Shown: positions 45,988 to 53,439 of the stretch, piece by piece
How the letters are laid out: every line of letters begins with the position of its first letter
Position numbering within the stretch: position 1 is the stretch's first letter
NCBI GenBank assembly: GCA_020635015.1
Contig: JACKAP010000001.1
Location: 682,001-746,000, forward strand
Direction: 5' to 3'
DNA length: 64,000 bases
DNA from: Calditrichia bacterium
GTDB lineage: Bacteria > Calditrichota > Calditrichia > RBG-13-44-9 > J075
Notes under the pieces: generated by a model
What the model was told of the DNA's origin: nothing
Seen by the model: only the letters and a program-made list of their open reading frames with translations
Database searches by the model: none
Made by a program: the position numbers and the translations under genes

Positions 45988-46162
45988 TTCGCTTTGCTCA
46001 CGATATTTGCTCACTACGTTCGCGATATTTGCTCGCTGTCGCTCACGATGTTTGCTCGCTGTCGCTCACGATGTTTGCTCACTACGTTCGCGATGTTTGC
46101 TCGCTGCCGCTCACGATGTTTGCTCACTACGTTCGCGATATTTGTTCGCTTCGCTCATGATA
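45988..46162. repeat. 22-23-bp tandem array GCTCACGATRTTTGCTCGC, copy A
   Basis: About seven imperfect units (for example TTTGCTCGCTGTCGCTCACG and TTTGCTCACTACGTTCGCG) joined by GATGT or GATAT. The array ends about 10 nt upstream of the permease start at 45976. Read on the minus strand it is open in frame and encodes SEANKYRERSEQIS-like words. Related array at 50136-50268. Confidence 0.85.
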
Positions 46163-46190
46163 TTGACTTTAGTACACATTATCTTTTATC

Positions 46191-46218
46191 TTTGCCCTTT
46201 GCCCTTTGCCCTTTGCCC
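46191..46218. repeat. TTTGCCC heptamer tandem repeat
   Basis: Four exact copies of TTTGCCC lie next to the 22-bp array, between the two permease genes. With the array it fills the 245-nt gap. Confidence 0.85.
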
Positions 46219-46221
46219 CAT

Positions 46222-47634
46222 TCACCGCACATCGTAGCGCAAAAATCCCACAAACGCTCCCGCGAAGCAAAGCAGATTGAAGCATGCCAACAGGCCGATA
46301 TCGGCCAGAGATGTCGCCGCGGCTTCAGGTAATGGAGGCGGCTGATAGTCGAAGGCCGGAATCTCCCGGGGATCGATCGGAGGGGGCTGGTTATCCGCTC
46401 CACCGATCCGGCGCACCACGAAGCCGCCGCTGCGCAGCATCCCCCCGGTCTTCTCACCGATGAAGGCGGCGTAGCGTTCCTGGTAGGCGTTGGCGGCGTC
46501 AAGATACTGCTGCTTAAGCATGAGGGAGGTGCCGGCCAGGTTCATCGCCGCCAGGGAGAAAGATGCGGTGGGTGAAAGGCGGGCCAGCCATAAAGCCCAG
46601 CGTTCCCGCAGCCGCTCGCCGTTGCGGCGCTGCTCTTCCAGCCGCTCGCTCAGCGCCCGCAGCTTCTGCTCACGTTTTTCGGCTTGATCCTGCATAAACT
46701 GATTGAACTCATTGAGCATGGCTTCAGTGTCTTCGGTCTGGCTGGGGCGGAAGTTGGCCATTACTTTGCGGTCTTCTTCCCACAGTTGGGCCATCAGGCG
46801 ACTTTTCTGGGTGGCGATTTCGTCGATAGGCAGCACATCTACCGCCCGCCCGGCCAGGAGTACCGCGCTACGGGGGATGATTAACACCGCAAAGAGCCAG
46901 AGGATCAACAATAGCAAAAATGAACTGGCAGAGCGGCGGGTCAGGGCGGAGACCCAGATCGATAGCGTCAGGAATACCCCGAAATAGAGGAGTCCGGCTC
47001 CGATGATCAGGGCCAGTCGACCCCAATCACCGCCGTTCAGGGGAATGCCCAGCAGGATCAGCAGCAGGCAGCCGATCAGCAGCGGAATCAGTAAGGGAAC
47101 GGCCAGGGCCAGGAAGGTACCGGCCATTTTGCCCAAAATGTAGGTGGCGCGCGGGACCGCGTTGGCAAAGGTCAGCCGCAGGGTGCCTTGCTCTTTTTCG
47201 CCGTTGATGGCATTGTAGGCGAAGAGGATGGCAAACAGTGACAGCACGATCTGGAAAATAAAATCGAGATCCAGAAAACGGAATACTGCGAAGAGGGGAT
47301 CTTCATTGAAGCGGCTGCCTTCCGCGGTCAGTTCACCCCGCCCATGCACTTCGACAGTGCGCCCGATGTCGTTGGCGATACCGGTGACCAGGGCTGCAAT
47401 CGGCAAGGGAGGCAGGAAGATGTGTTGATCGACCATCATCCAGTCGGTGATGCCTTCCATCTGGCGAAGGTTCTCCGCCAGCGCGGCTTCGTATTGAGCG
47501 CGGGTTACCTGGTAGTTTCGTGCGCCGACATAAAATGCCAGGATAATCAGCAGCGCACAGATCCCGAAGGAGATGGCAAAGCGCGATGAGCCGATGGTCT
47601 CGCGCAGCTCTTTTTCGATAATCAGCTTCAGCAT
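46222..47634 (-). CDS. ABC-2 type transporter permease (first of two paralogues)
   Basis: 470 aa. Same plan as 44507-45976: TM1 at about residues 22-40, GEKEQGTLRLTFANAVPR after the third hydrophobic block, a charged helical segment (about 285-355) and a C-terminal TM ending in FAGAFVGFLRYDVR. With its paralogue it would form a heterodimeric membrane part. ATG after GAGGA, 33 nt after the ATPase gene. The substrate is unknown. Confidence 0.88.
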   Translation of the reverse strand: MLKLIIEKELRETIGSSRFAISFGICALLIILAFYVGARNYQVTRAQYEAALAENLRQMEGITDWMMVDQHIFLPPLPIAALVTGIANDIGRTVEVHGRGELTAEGSRFNEDPLFAVFRFLDLDFIFQIVLSLFAILFAYNAINGEKEQGTLRLTFANAVPRATYILGKMAGTFLALAVPLLIPLLIGCLLLILLGIPLNGGDWGRLALIIGAGLLYFGVFLTLSIWVSALTRRSASSFLLLLILWLFAVLIIPRSAVLLAGRAVDVLPIDEIATQKSRLMAQLWEEDRKVMANFRPSQTEDTEAMLNEFNQFMQDQAEKREQKLRALSERLEEQRRNGERLRERWALWLARLSPTASFSLAAMNLAGTSLMLKQQYLDAANAYQERYAAFIGEKTGGMLRSGGFVVRRIGGADNQPPPIDPREIPAFDYQPPPLPEAAATSLADIGLLACFNLLCFAGAFVGFLRYDVR

Positions 47635-47667
47635 GGTTTTTCCTCGTTAGATGAACATATTCCCGGC

Positions 47668-48441
47668 TTAAACCGCCGCCTCCATATAACCGGCCATGTA
47701 AGCGACGTAGAGCTTTTCCAGATCCTCACCCTCCAGTTCGCTGCGGTGCTTTTCCGCTACCAGCCGGCCGCGGTTCATGATCCCCACTTTATCCGCCACC
47801 TGTTTGGCGCGGAAGATGTCGTGAGTAGACATCAGGATGGCCCGCCCTTCATCGCGCAGTTCCTGCAGCAGGGCAATGAATTCCAGGCCGGCCTTGGGAT
47901 CGAGGCCGCTGGTCGGTTCATCGAGCAGGATTGCCGGGGCGTCTTTCAGGATGGCGATAGCAATGCCGCATTTCTGGCGCATCCCTTTGGAATAGGTGCG
48001 CAGTTTTTTGGCATGGGCCTCCTCCTGCAGCCCCACTCGAAGCAGCACCTTGCGGTAATCCTCGCGGGTGTAGCCGGTACGGCCGCCCAGACGGGAAAAA
48101 TAATCGAGATTCTGCAGCGCGGTGAAATTGGGATAAAGCATCACATTCTCGGAGACGAACGCCACTTGCTTTTTGGCGGCGATGGGGTCGCGATGGGTGA
48201 CGATGCCACCGATCAGCGCCTCGCCTTCACTGGGATCGATGAAATTGAGAAAAAGATTGATCGCGGTGGTTTTGCCGGCGCCATTGCCGCCGAGCATGGC
48301 GTAGATCTCTCCGGATTGAACTTGCAGGTTCAGGCGATCGAGCGCCAGAACCCCGTCTTCATAGCGCTTGCTAAGCTCCCGCGCAGCCAGCACGGGAGCG
48401 GATGGCCGGTCGTTACCGGCGTTGACTGCATTGTTTTGCAT
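47668..48441 (-). CDS. ABC transporter ATP-binding protein
   Basis: 257 aa. Walker A GGNGAGKT (51-58), signature YSKGMRQ (150-156, the form common in ABC-2 exporters), Walker B AILLDEP (170-176), H-loop in STHD. The usual Q-loop glutamine appears replaced by Glu in VSENVM, as in several ABC-2 subfamilies. GGAG precedes the ATG. It drives the two permeases encoded just downstream. Confidence 0.93.
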   Translation of the reverse strand: MQNNAVNAGNDRPSAPVLAARELSKRYEDGVLALDRLNLQVQSGEIYAMLGGNGAGKTTAINLFLNFIDPSEGEALIGGIVTHRDPIAAKKQVAFVSENVMLYPNFTALQNLDYFSRLGGRTGYTREDYRKVLLRVGLQEEAHAKKLRTYSKGMRQKCGIAIAILKDAPAILLDEPTSGLDPKAGLEFIALLQELRDEGRAILMSTHDIFRAKQVADKVGIMNRGRLVAEKHRSELEGEDLEKLYVAYMAGYMEAAV

Positions 48442-48463
48442 GGTTTGCTCCTATTTTAGTTTC

Positions 48464-48610
48464 TGGATGCTGGATGCTGGATGCTGAAAAAAACGTCTCC
48501 AACAGGTACTGCCAAGCACTTTTTATCTTTATACCACATATGCTTCTTCCTTTATCCTTAAACCTTCATCCTTTATTCCACGCAATCATCCAGCATCCAG
48601 TATCCAGCAT
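48464..48610. repeat. inverted-arm repeat of GGATGCT type
   Basis: TGGATGCTGGATGCTGGATG (from 48464) faces CATCCAGCATCCAGTATCCA (48588 on) across about 100 nt. It fills the gap between the ATPase gene and the NEW3 protein gene. Confidence 0.8.
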
Positions 48611-48630
48611 CTTTTTTTAATCCGCGCGTT

Positions 48631-50124
48631 TCATTTCCGCGAAAGCCGAATGCCGAACACCACAATCCCGGCCACCAGCCCGAGGATCAGCAGGATCACG
48701 ATGGCGGTGCCGAGCAGGTTGGCTTCTGCCAGGATTTCCACGGTGATCGACTTATCTTCTCCATTGATCGGCTGCCCTTCCGAAAAAGAGGTGGTGCGGG
48801 CACGCAGTTCGTATTTTCCGGGGGTAACGCCCGCCGGAGGGGTGATGAGCAAGCGCAGCTTTTGTTCTTCGCCGATGGCCAGCGCCGGCAGCACTGCCGG
48901 ATCGGCCTTCCATTCCCAATTCAGCGGCGGGTCGATCTCCAACTCGATATTGTCGAGCCGGCGGGTGCCTTCGTTCTTGACGTCGAGGCTGAGGGATAGC
49001 GGTTGACCGGCAGAGACGGCGTAATAGAGTTGCGGGGCCTTTACCAGCAGTCGGCCGAGCCCCCGCGGCACCAGCTCCAGACGGACAAATCCCACCTCCA
49101 GCGCATCAATCTCCTCCCGGGTCCAGATCCTCCCCTGAAGATTGCCGAGCGCTTCCAGCCGGTCCTGGGGAATCACCAGCACATAAAACACCAGCGGCCG
49201 GTCCATCTGCACCTCGCCGGTGGGGCGGTCGGGCAGCGACACCTGCAGTGCCGCCCGCCGGGTATTGGTCGATTCGGTGAATTTGAACTGGCTGAGCCGG
49301 GCCTGGCCGCTTTCATCGGTGAAGTAGCGGTTCACCTGGCGGGGAAGGTTGACGATCTCCAGCTTGTAAGTGTTGTTCAGCCCGCTGAACAGCTCCAGGG
49401 TGAGTCCATAGGAGGCGGTTTTGCCCAATTCCACTTCCTGGGAGAATTGTTCCGACTGCACCACCACTTTGTTGACGCTGGCATCCTTTTGCAGGTAGAT
49501 CTTGGGACTTCGCTGAGTACCGTTGCCGTAAACCAGGTTGACCACCACCGCATCGAGATCCTGCAGCAGCACGAAATCGAGGGTCTGGGGCTGACCGAAT
49601 ATCAGGCGATCGATCTTGGCTTCGTAAGGCTGGCTGATGATGGCGTTCCCATCGTTGAGAAGGGAGACGTAGACATTATTGACCACGTCCGGCTGGAGGG
49701 AACGGAAGAGCGCATCGTCGATGTTGAGCAGCTTGCGGTATTCGGCGCTGCCGCCGGAGGCGTTCTTCAGCGACAGGCGCACATGCTTGCGGCCGTCCTT
49801 CGCCTGGTATTTGACCGCACTTTCCACGCTGACGTATTGCTGCTCGAACAGCACCGCCAGGAGAGATTGCTGATAATTTACCTCCGCATCAGAAAAATTG
49901 CGGCGGCTCTCCTCCAGGCTGTTGGCGGAGACCAACTGCTGCTCGAAGAGGTCCTGCTGCCGCTCATACTCCGCTTTCGCCGCCTCGAAGGCGCCCTTGG
50001 CCCGCTTTAATCCCAGCAGTCGGTACTCATCGTCGCGCTGGTTGAACGGGGTGCCGAACTGGCTGAGCACCGGGTAGGAGAGCAGCAGTAGACAGATGGT
50101 CATTATCATTTTGGGTGAACGCAT
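48631..50124 (-). CDS. membrane-anchored NEW3-domain protein with adaptor-like hairpin
   Basis: 497 aa from the chosen start. A signal peptide (residues 1-21), a helical hairpin (about 31-95), beta-rich domains, a NEW3-type domain (about 380-460, GVTPGKYELRARTTS) and a C-terminal TM helix (about 468-491) with a short basic tail. The hairpin carries Arg55, Leu59 and Ser66, the spacing of the RLS motif that membrane-fusion proteins such as AcrA use to bind TolC. The frame is open to 50202, but that extension translates the 22-bp repeat array; AAGGA supports Met at 50124. The partner is probably the ABC exporter downstream. Confidence 0.7.
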   Translation of the reverse strand: MRSPKMIMTICLLLLSYPVLSQFGTPFNQRDDEYRLLGLKRAKGAFEAAKAEYERQQDLFEQQLVSANSLEESRRNFSDAEVNYQQSLLAVLFEQQYVSVESAVKYQAKDGRKHVRLSLKNASGGSAEYRKLLNIDDALFRSLQPDVVNNVYVSLLNDGNAIISQPYEAKIDRLIFGQPQTLDFVLLQDLDAVVVNLVYGNGTQRSPKIYLQKDASVNKVVVQSEQFSQEVELGKTASYGLTLELFSGLNNTYKLEIVNLPRQVNRYFTDESGQARLSQFKFTESTNTRRAALQVSLPDRPTGEVQMDRPLVFYVLVIPQDRLEALGNLQGRIWTREEIDALEVGFVRLELVPRGLGRLLVKAPQLYYAVSAGQPLSLSLDVKNEGTRRLDNIELEIDPPLNWEWKADPAVLPALAIGEEQKLRLLITPPAGVTPGKYELRARTTSFSEGQPINGEDKSITVEILAEANLLGTAIVILLILGLVAGIVVFGIRLSRK

Positions 50125-50135
50125 GAGAATCCTTA

Positions 50136-50268
50136 GATGTTTGTTCGCTTCGCTCACGATATTTGCTCGCTGATGCTCGCGATATTTGTTCGCTTCGCTC
50201 ACGATATTTGCTCGCTTCGCTCACGATGTTTGCTCGCTTCGCTCACGATGTTTGCCGGCTGCGCCGGC
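50136..50268. repeat. 22-bp tandem array GCTCACGATRTTTGCTCGC, copy B
   Basis: Six units related to 45988-46162; the outermost unit is a diverged GCCGGCTGCGCCGGC hairpin (50254-50268). Ends about 10 nt upstream of the NEW3 gene start. Read on the minus strand it is in frame with the gene and free of stop codons for the inner units. It opens the 315-nt gap 50125-50439. Confidence 0.85.
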
Positions 50269-50327
50269 GTTTTGGTTGAGGCGCGTAATCGGATTGTGCG
50301 TGTGTTTAAGTACACGTGCACGCGTGA

Positions 50328-50347
50328 GGTCGGGTCGCGACCCGACC
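50328..50347. repeat. perfect 20-bp palindrome
   Basis: GGTCGGGTCGCGACCCGACC is a perfect two-fold palindrome with no loop. It lies in the gap between the PDZ protein gene and the NEW3 gene, and could bind a dimeric protein or be a repeat remnant. Confidence 0.85.
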
Positions 50348-50369
50348 CTACGGGAACAATTTTGGATAT

Positions 50370-50430
50370 CATCCGTGTGCATCCGGTTCATCCGTGGCAA
50401 AAAAAATCCGCACTCCGCATTCCGCATTCC
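50370..50430. repeat. single arm of CATCCGTG repeat plus CCGCATT tandem
   Basis: CATCCGTGTGCATCCGG (from 50370) and TTCATCCGTGGC (to 50398) are one-armed relatives of the repeats at 59078 and 60333. CCGCATTCCGCATTCCG at 50414-50430 is a small tandem. It lies just before the end of the PDZ gene. Confidence 0.5.
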
Positions 50431-50439
50431 GAAATCGCA

Positions 50440-51183
50440 TCACTTCCGCATCATCATCACCCGTCCCGGCGAGGCAGGTTTGGCGAAGGTGGAGGTGATG
50501 GATTGGCCGTTTCGGTTGACTTCGATGGTTACTTTCTGCCCGGGGGGATAGCTTTCGTATAATGTGCGGAAATCGTTTACGGATGCCATTGCCTTGCCGT
50601 CCAGCTTGCGGAGAATATCACCATCCTGGAAATTGGTGCCGACTGGTGGGGCTTCCTTCAGACCGTGGAGTTTTTCGACCAGGATTTTATCCTCGGAAGC
50701 ACGCAGCAGAATCTGTAGCCCCGGCATCGGATAAATCGAATCGGTATTTCCGGATCCATCGCCCACAACGGTGCGGACAACCTGGCGGGGGGCATCTTCG
50801 GGATCGATCTTCGGAAAAGAAACCAGGAACATCTGGCCATCCCGGCGGAGCCCCAGCTTGATCTCTGCGCCAATCTCCAGAGCGTCGTAGCGTGACTTTA
50901 AACTTGCAACGGTCTTGATCCGCTGCCCATTCATCATCAGAATTTCATCCTGCTCTTGGGCGTCAACATCGGCATAAGCTGCGGGGCGGTGCTCCCCGTC
51001 CATCACGGCAAGGAAACGAACTTTGCCGCTATCTGCCGTTACAATGGCGGCCAGTTCCGGGAGTTGGAAAATTTCCCCTTCTTCGGCGGTTTGAAACGTC
51101 CGCGTCACCATCTGGGCAGAGAGGGTAGTGCTAAAAATAATTGCGCCATAAATGAATCGATAGAATGATCGCGATAGTCGCAT
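50440..51183 (-). CDS. secreted protein with two PDZ-like domains
   Basis: 247 aa. Signal peptide (about 1-23). Two regions look like PDZ domains: about residues 72-118 (DEILMMNGQRIKTVASLK) and about 150-238 (FQDGDILRKLDGKAMASVND, then YPPGQKVTIEVNRNGQ). No protease active site is visible. PDZ domains bind C-termini or exposed peptides in envelope quality control. It lies between the BlaR-like gene and the NEW3 gene on the same strand. AAGGAG precedes the ATG. Confidence 0.85.
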   Translation of the reverse strand: MRLSRSFYRFIYGAIIFSTTLSAQMVTRTFQTAEEGEIFQLPELAAIVTADSGKVRFLAVMDGEHRPAAYADVDAQEQDEILMMNGQRIKTVASLKSRYDALEIGAEIKLGLRRDGQMFLVSFPKIDPEDAPRQVVRTVVGDGSGNTDSIYPMPGLQILLRASEDKILVEKLHGLKEAPPVGTNFQDGDILRKLDGKAMASVNDFRTLYESYPPGQKVTIEVNRNGQSITSTFAKPASPGRVMMMRK

Positions 51184-51353
51184 TGATTTCTCCTTAATGA
51201 CGTTAATGTGAATTAGATTTTGGACAAAGCATCCCTCCCAGGATGATAAATCCTGTTTTTTTACATCCCTTTTTCTTGCCTTTCAAGGGAGGAATTGCAC
51301 CGTTCTCCCAGTAGAAGGGAGGGGTTACCTGCTGATCAGTTGTTTATAGAAAT

Positions 51354-52934
51354 TCAGTTCCTCTGTGAACGCTGTGTCTCTGTGGCAAAATCACTCTCGG
51401 TTTTAGTTTTCTTGGAGGTGTCGACACGCATTTGAATTACCGGCGACTGCAGACGGCTGTCCTGGGGCATCAGCGACTTGATAAAAATTCGCCGCTGGCC
51501 GGAAACCCCACCTTCATTTTCCCGGACCTGGGTATAATCGCCCATATAAAACACAAAAATATTCTCCCGCAGATAGTCGGCCGAGACCAGCGGCGCGGCC
51601 CAGCCGGTCAGCAGCAGCAGGGTGGTGGCGATCAGCAGCGGCCACCGTTTGCGCCAGTGCGGTTCATGTGCCGGCGCGGCTTCCAGGATGCGGGTGACCC
51701 GCCGGCGCAGCGCGGAACCACTGGCTCCCATCGCCGCTACATAACGCTGTGCCGGTGTCATTTGCACCCATTCCGCCACCCGGGTGAGGCATTTCGCCAG
51801 GTTCAGCGATTGGCCGGTGTGCTGAACCGCCCAGTCGTCGCAGAGATATTCGGCGCTTTCCTGAAGCTGGTGCCGGGCCAGGCGGTTGAGGGGCTGAAAG
51901 AAAAAGAAAATATCGAGCAAAGCGCAAAAGTGCAGCCAGCGGTGATCCCGGCGCAGAATGTGCGCCAGTTCGTGGGCCAGCATGGTCTGCTGCTCCCGGG
52001 GATCCAACTCGCTCAATGCCCGTTGCGGCAGGCATATCTCTCTCCGGCTCAGCGCCATCGGGCTGGTAATGTGTGGGGAGACGGTCAGGTGCGGCGGATG
52101 GGTGCAGGCGGCCGAGCGGCACAGTTGCTGAAAGATTGTCAAAACCGGATGGTCACGCAGTATCCGGCGATCGGCCAGCAGCCGGCGCAGTTGCCCGCGG
52201 GCGCGGAAGTAACGTATTGCTGCGATAAGCACCCCGGCAACCCAGGCGATCAGGAGCCAGACCATCCAGTCGACGCTGTATGATTCCGCTTCCGCTGCCC
52301 GGGTTCCGTCATGAATTTTCGCCTCCGGGGGAAGTTTGAACACATGGGGAGGAAGTTCGCTCTGCCAAATGCTATCTCCGGCAGCCTGCAGGGAGGCGGT
52401 GATTTCCAGATGCACTTCCCCGCTGTCCGCAGCCGATTGCCGGCGGGTACGGATGTATTTCTCCGGCGACAGATCATGGGAGCCGGATATGCTTTCGGAA
52501 AAAATCTGCTGACAATGATCCGCTGTGAGTTTGCGGGAATCCGGATTTGCGGATATCAGCGTACTGGTTGAGGGCGTATCCATCTGACAGGAATCAAGCA
52601 GAGCAGTGAGTTCATGGGAGACATCCGGTCTGGAGGTGATTTGCTGCAGGATGCCCTGAGGATCTGCATCGGAGCGGAAGGCGAGGATATGGCGGCCGCT
52701 GACCGGCTCCATGCCGCTGAGTAGCTGAAAAGTGGCGGTCAGCAGTCCTCCGGCCAGAGCGGTTTTCCAGAGCACATCCTTCAGCTGTTGGCGCCGGGGA
52801 GGAACGATCAGGGTCAGCAGCCATACCGCCAGCAGCAGCAGGGTGCTATGGACGGCATAAGTCAACAGCCAGCCGGCAACCGCCGGAAGGTATTGCTGCA
52901 AAATATTGGCAAAGGCAGGAGGCAGTATGCTCAT
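51354..52934 (-). CDS. BlaR1-like M56 membrane metallopeptidase without PBP domain
   Basis: 526 aa. Two N-terminal TM helices, a large loop (about 75-220), TM3 about 221-241, the cytoplasmic zinc peptidase with HELAH (321-325) and a Glu359 ligand in ESAEYLCDD, and TM4 about 430-450. Only about 75 residues follow, so the ~250-residue penicillin-binding sensor of true BlaR1 is missing. It is expected to cleave the cognate BlaI in response to an unknown signal. The last 13 residues translate a CTCTGTG repeat. It overlaps blaI by 4 nt. Confidence 0.87.
   Translation of the reverse strand: MSILPPAFANILQQYLPAVAGWLLTYAVHSTLLLLAVWLLTLIVPPRRQQLKDVLWKTALAGGLLTATFQLLSGMEPVSGRHILAFRSDADPQGILQQITSRPDVSHELTALLDSCQMDTPSTSTLISANPDSRKLTADHCQQIFSESISGSHDLSPEKYIRTRRQSAADSGEVHLEITASLQAAGDSIWQSELPPHVFKLPPEAKIHDGTRAAEAESYSVDWMVWLLIAWVAGVLIAAIRYFRARGQLRRLLADRRILRDHPVLTIFQQLCRSAACTHPPHLTVSPHITSPMALSRREICLPQRALSELDPREQQTMLAHELAHILRRDHRWLHFCALLDIFFFFQPLNRLARHQLQESAEYLCDDWAVQHTGQSLNLAKCLTRVAEWVQMTPAQRYVAAMGASGSALRRRVTRILEAAPAHEPHWRKRWPLLIATTLLLLTGWAAPLVSADYLRENIFVFYMGDYTQVRENEGGVSGQRRIFIKSLMPQDSRLQSPVIQMRVDTSKKTKTESDFATETQRSQRN
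51355..51389. repeat. solo arm of the CTCTGTGTCTCTGTGG repeat inside a gene end
   Basis: CAGTTCCTCTGTGAACGCTG followed by TGTCTCTGTGGCAAA matches the outer arm of the elements at 1784 and 61887. It codes for the last residues and the stop codon of the BlaR1-like protein. The 170-nt gap upstream (51184-51353) holds short GGGAGG words but no recognisable gene. Confidence 0.75.
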
Positions 52935-53317
52935 TTGGCTTTTTCCTCTTTTTCCGCAATCATCTTTTTCAGCTCGTTGAGGTCGGTTGCGTCGATTTCC
53001 GACTCGCGCACCAGGTGGCTGACCAATGCTTTCACATCCCCCTGGAACAACTGCCCGATCAGATCACGCACCATCGAACGGCGCACGTCCCGTTCGCTGA
53101 CCAGGGCGCGGTAGACATACTGGCGGTTTTCGGTGCGGTGGGTAATCAGGCTGCGCTTTTCCAGGCGGGAGAGCATCGTTGCCACGGTGGTGGGCGCCAA
53201 CTCGCGGTTTTGCTCCTGTAAGGCGGTCTGAACCTCGGCAACGGTCGCTTCGCCGCTATCCCACAGCACCCGCATGATCTCCATTTGTAATTCGCTCAAA
53301 CTACGATCTTTTTTCAT
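52931..53317 (-). CDS. BlaI/MecI-family transcriptional repressor
   Basis: About 128 aa. Winged-helix DNA-binding domain with LSELQMEIMRVLWDSGEATV and a recognition helix TTVATMLSRLEKRSLI; the C-terminal helical dimer region follows. In known systems BlaR1 cleaves BlaI, which then releases the operator. The 4-nt overlap with the M56 gene makes the pair certain. A GTG at 53320 is an alternative start. Operator-like dyads lie upstream at 53337-53366. No beta-lactamase gene is nearby. Confidence 0.92.
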   Translation of the reverse strand: MKKDRSLSELQMEIMRVLWDSGEATVAEVQTALQEQNRELAPTTVATMLSRLEKRSLITHRTENRQYVYRALVSERDVRRSMVRDLIGQLFQGDVKALVSHLVRESEIDATDLNELKKMIAEKEEKAK

Positions 53318-53336
53318 CACATGGCCAGTTTAATTA

Positions 53337-53366
53337 TTACACCTGTAGTTCTACGGCTGTAGTATA
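53337..53366 (-). promoter_or_regulatory. candidate BlaI operator and -10 box
   Basis: On the minus strand two direct copies of ACTACAG-SY-GTA occur (ACTACAGCCGTA and ACTACAGGTGTA), with TACA/TGTA and CTAC/GTAG dyads that resemble the TACA...TGTA boxes of BlaI/MecI. TATACT (53361-53366) could be the -10 box. The site overlaps where RNA polymerase would start for blaI. Confidence 0.55.
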
Positions 53367-53439
53367 TAAAGGTTCCGGGGAAATTTAAGTGAATTGAATT
53401 GTATTTGGTATTTTGCAGAAAAAGCATGTAATATGATAT

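Noticed and set aside
45988..46162. Possible CRISPR array
   Set aside because: The units are contiguous with no unique spacers and no cas genes are near. The same holds for 50136-50268 and 55847-55930.
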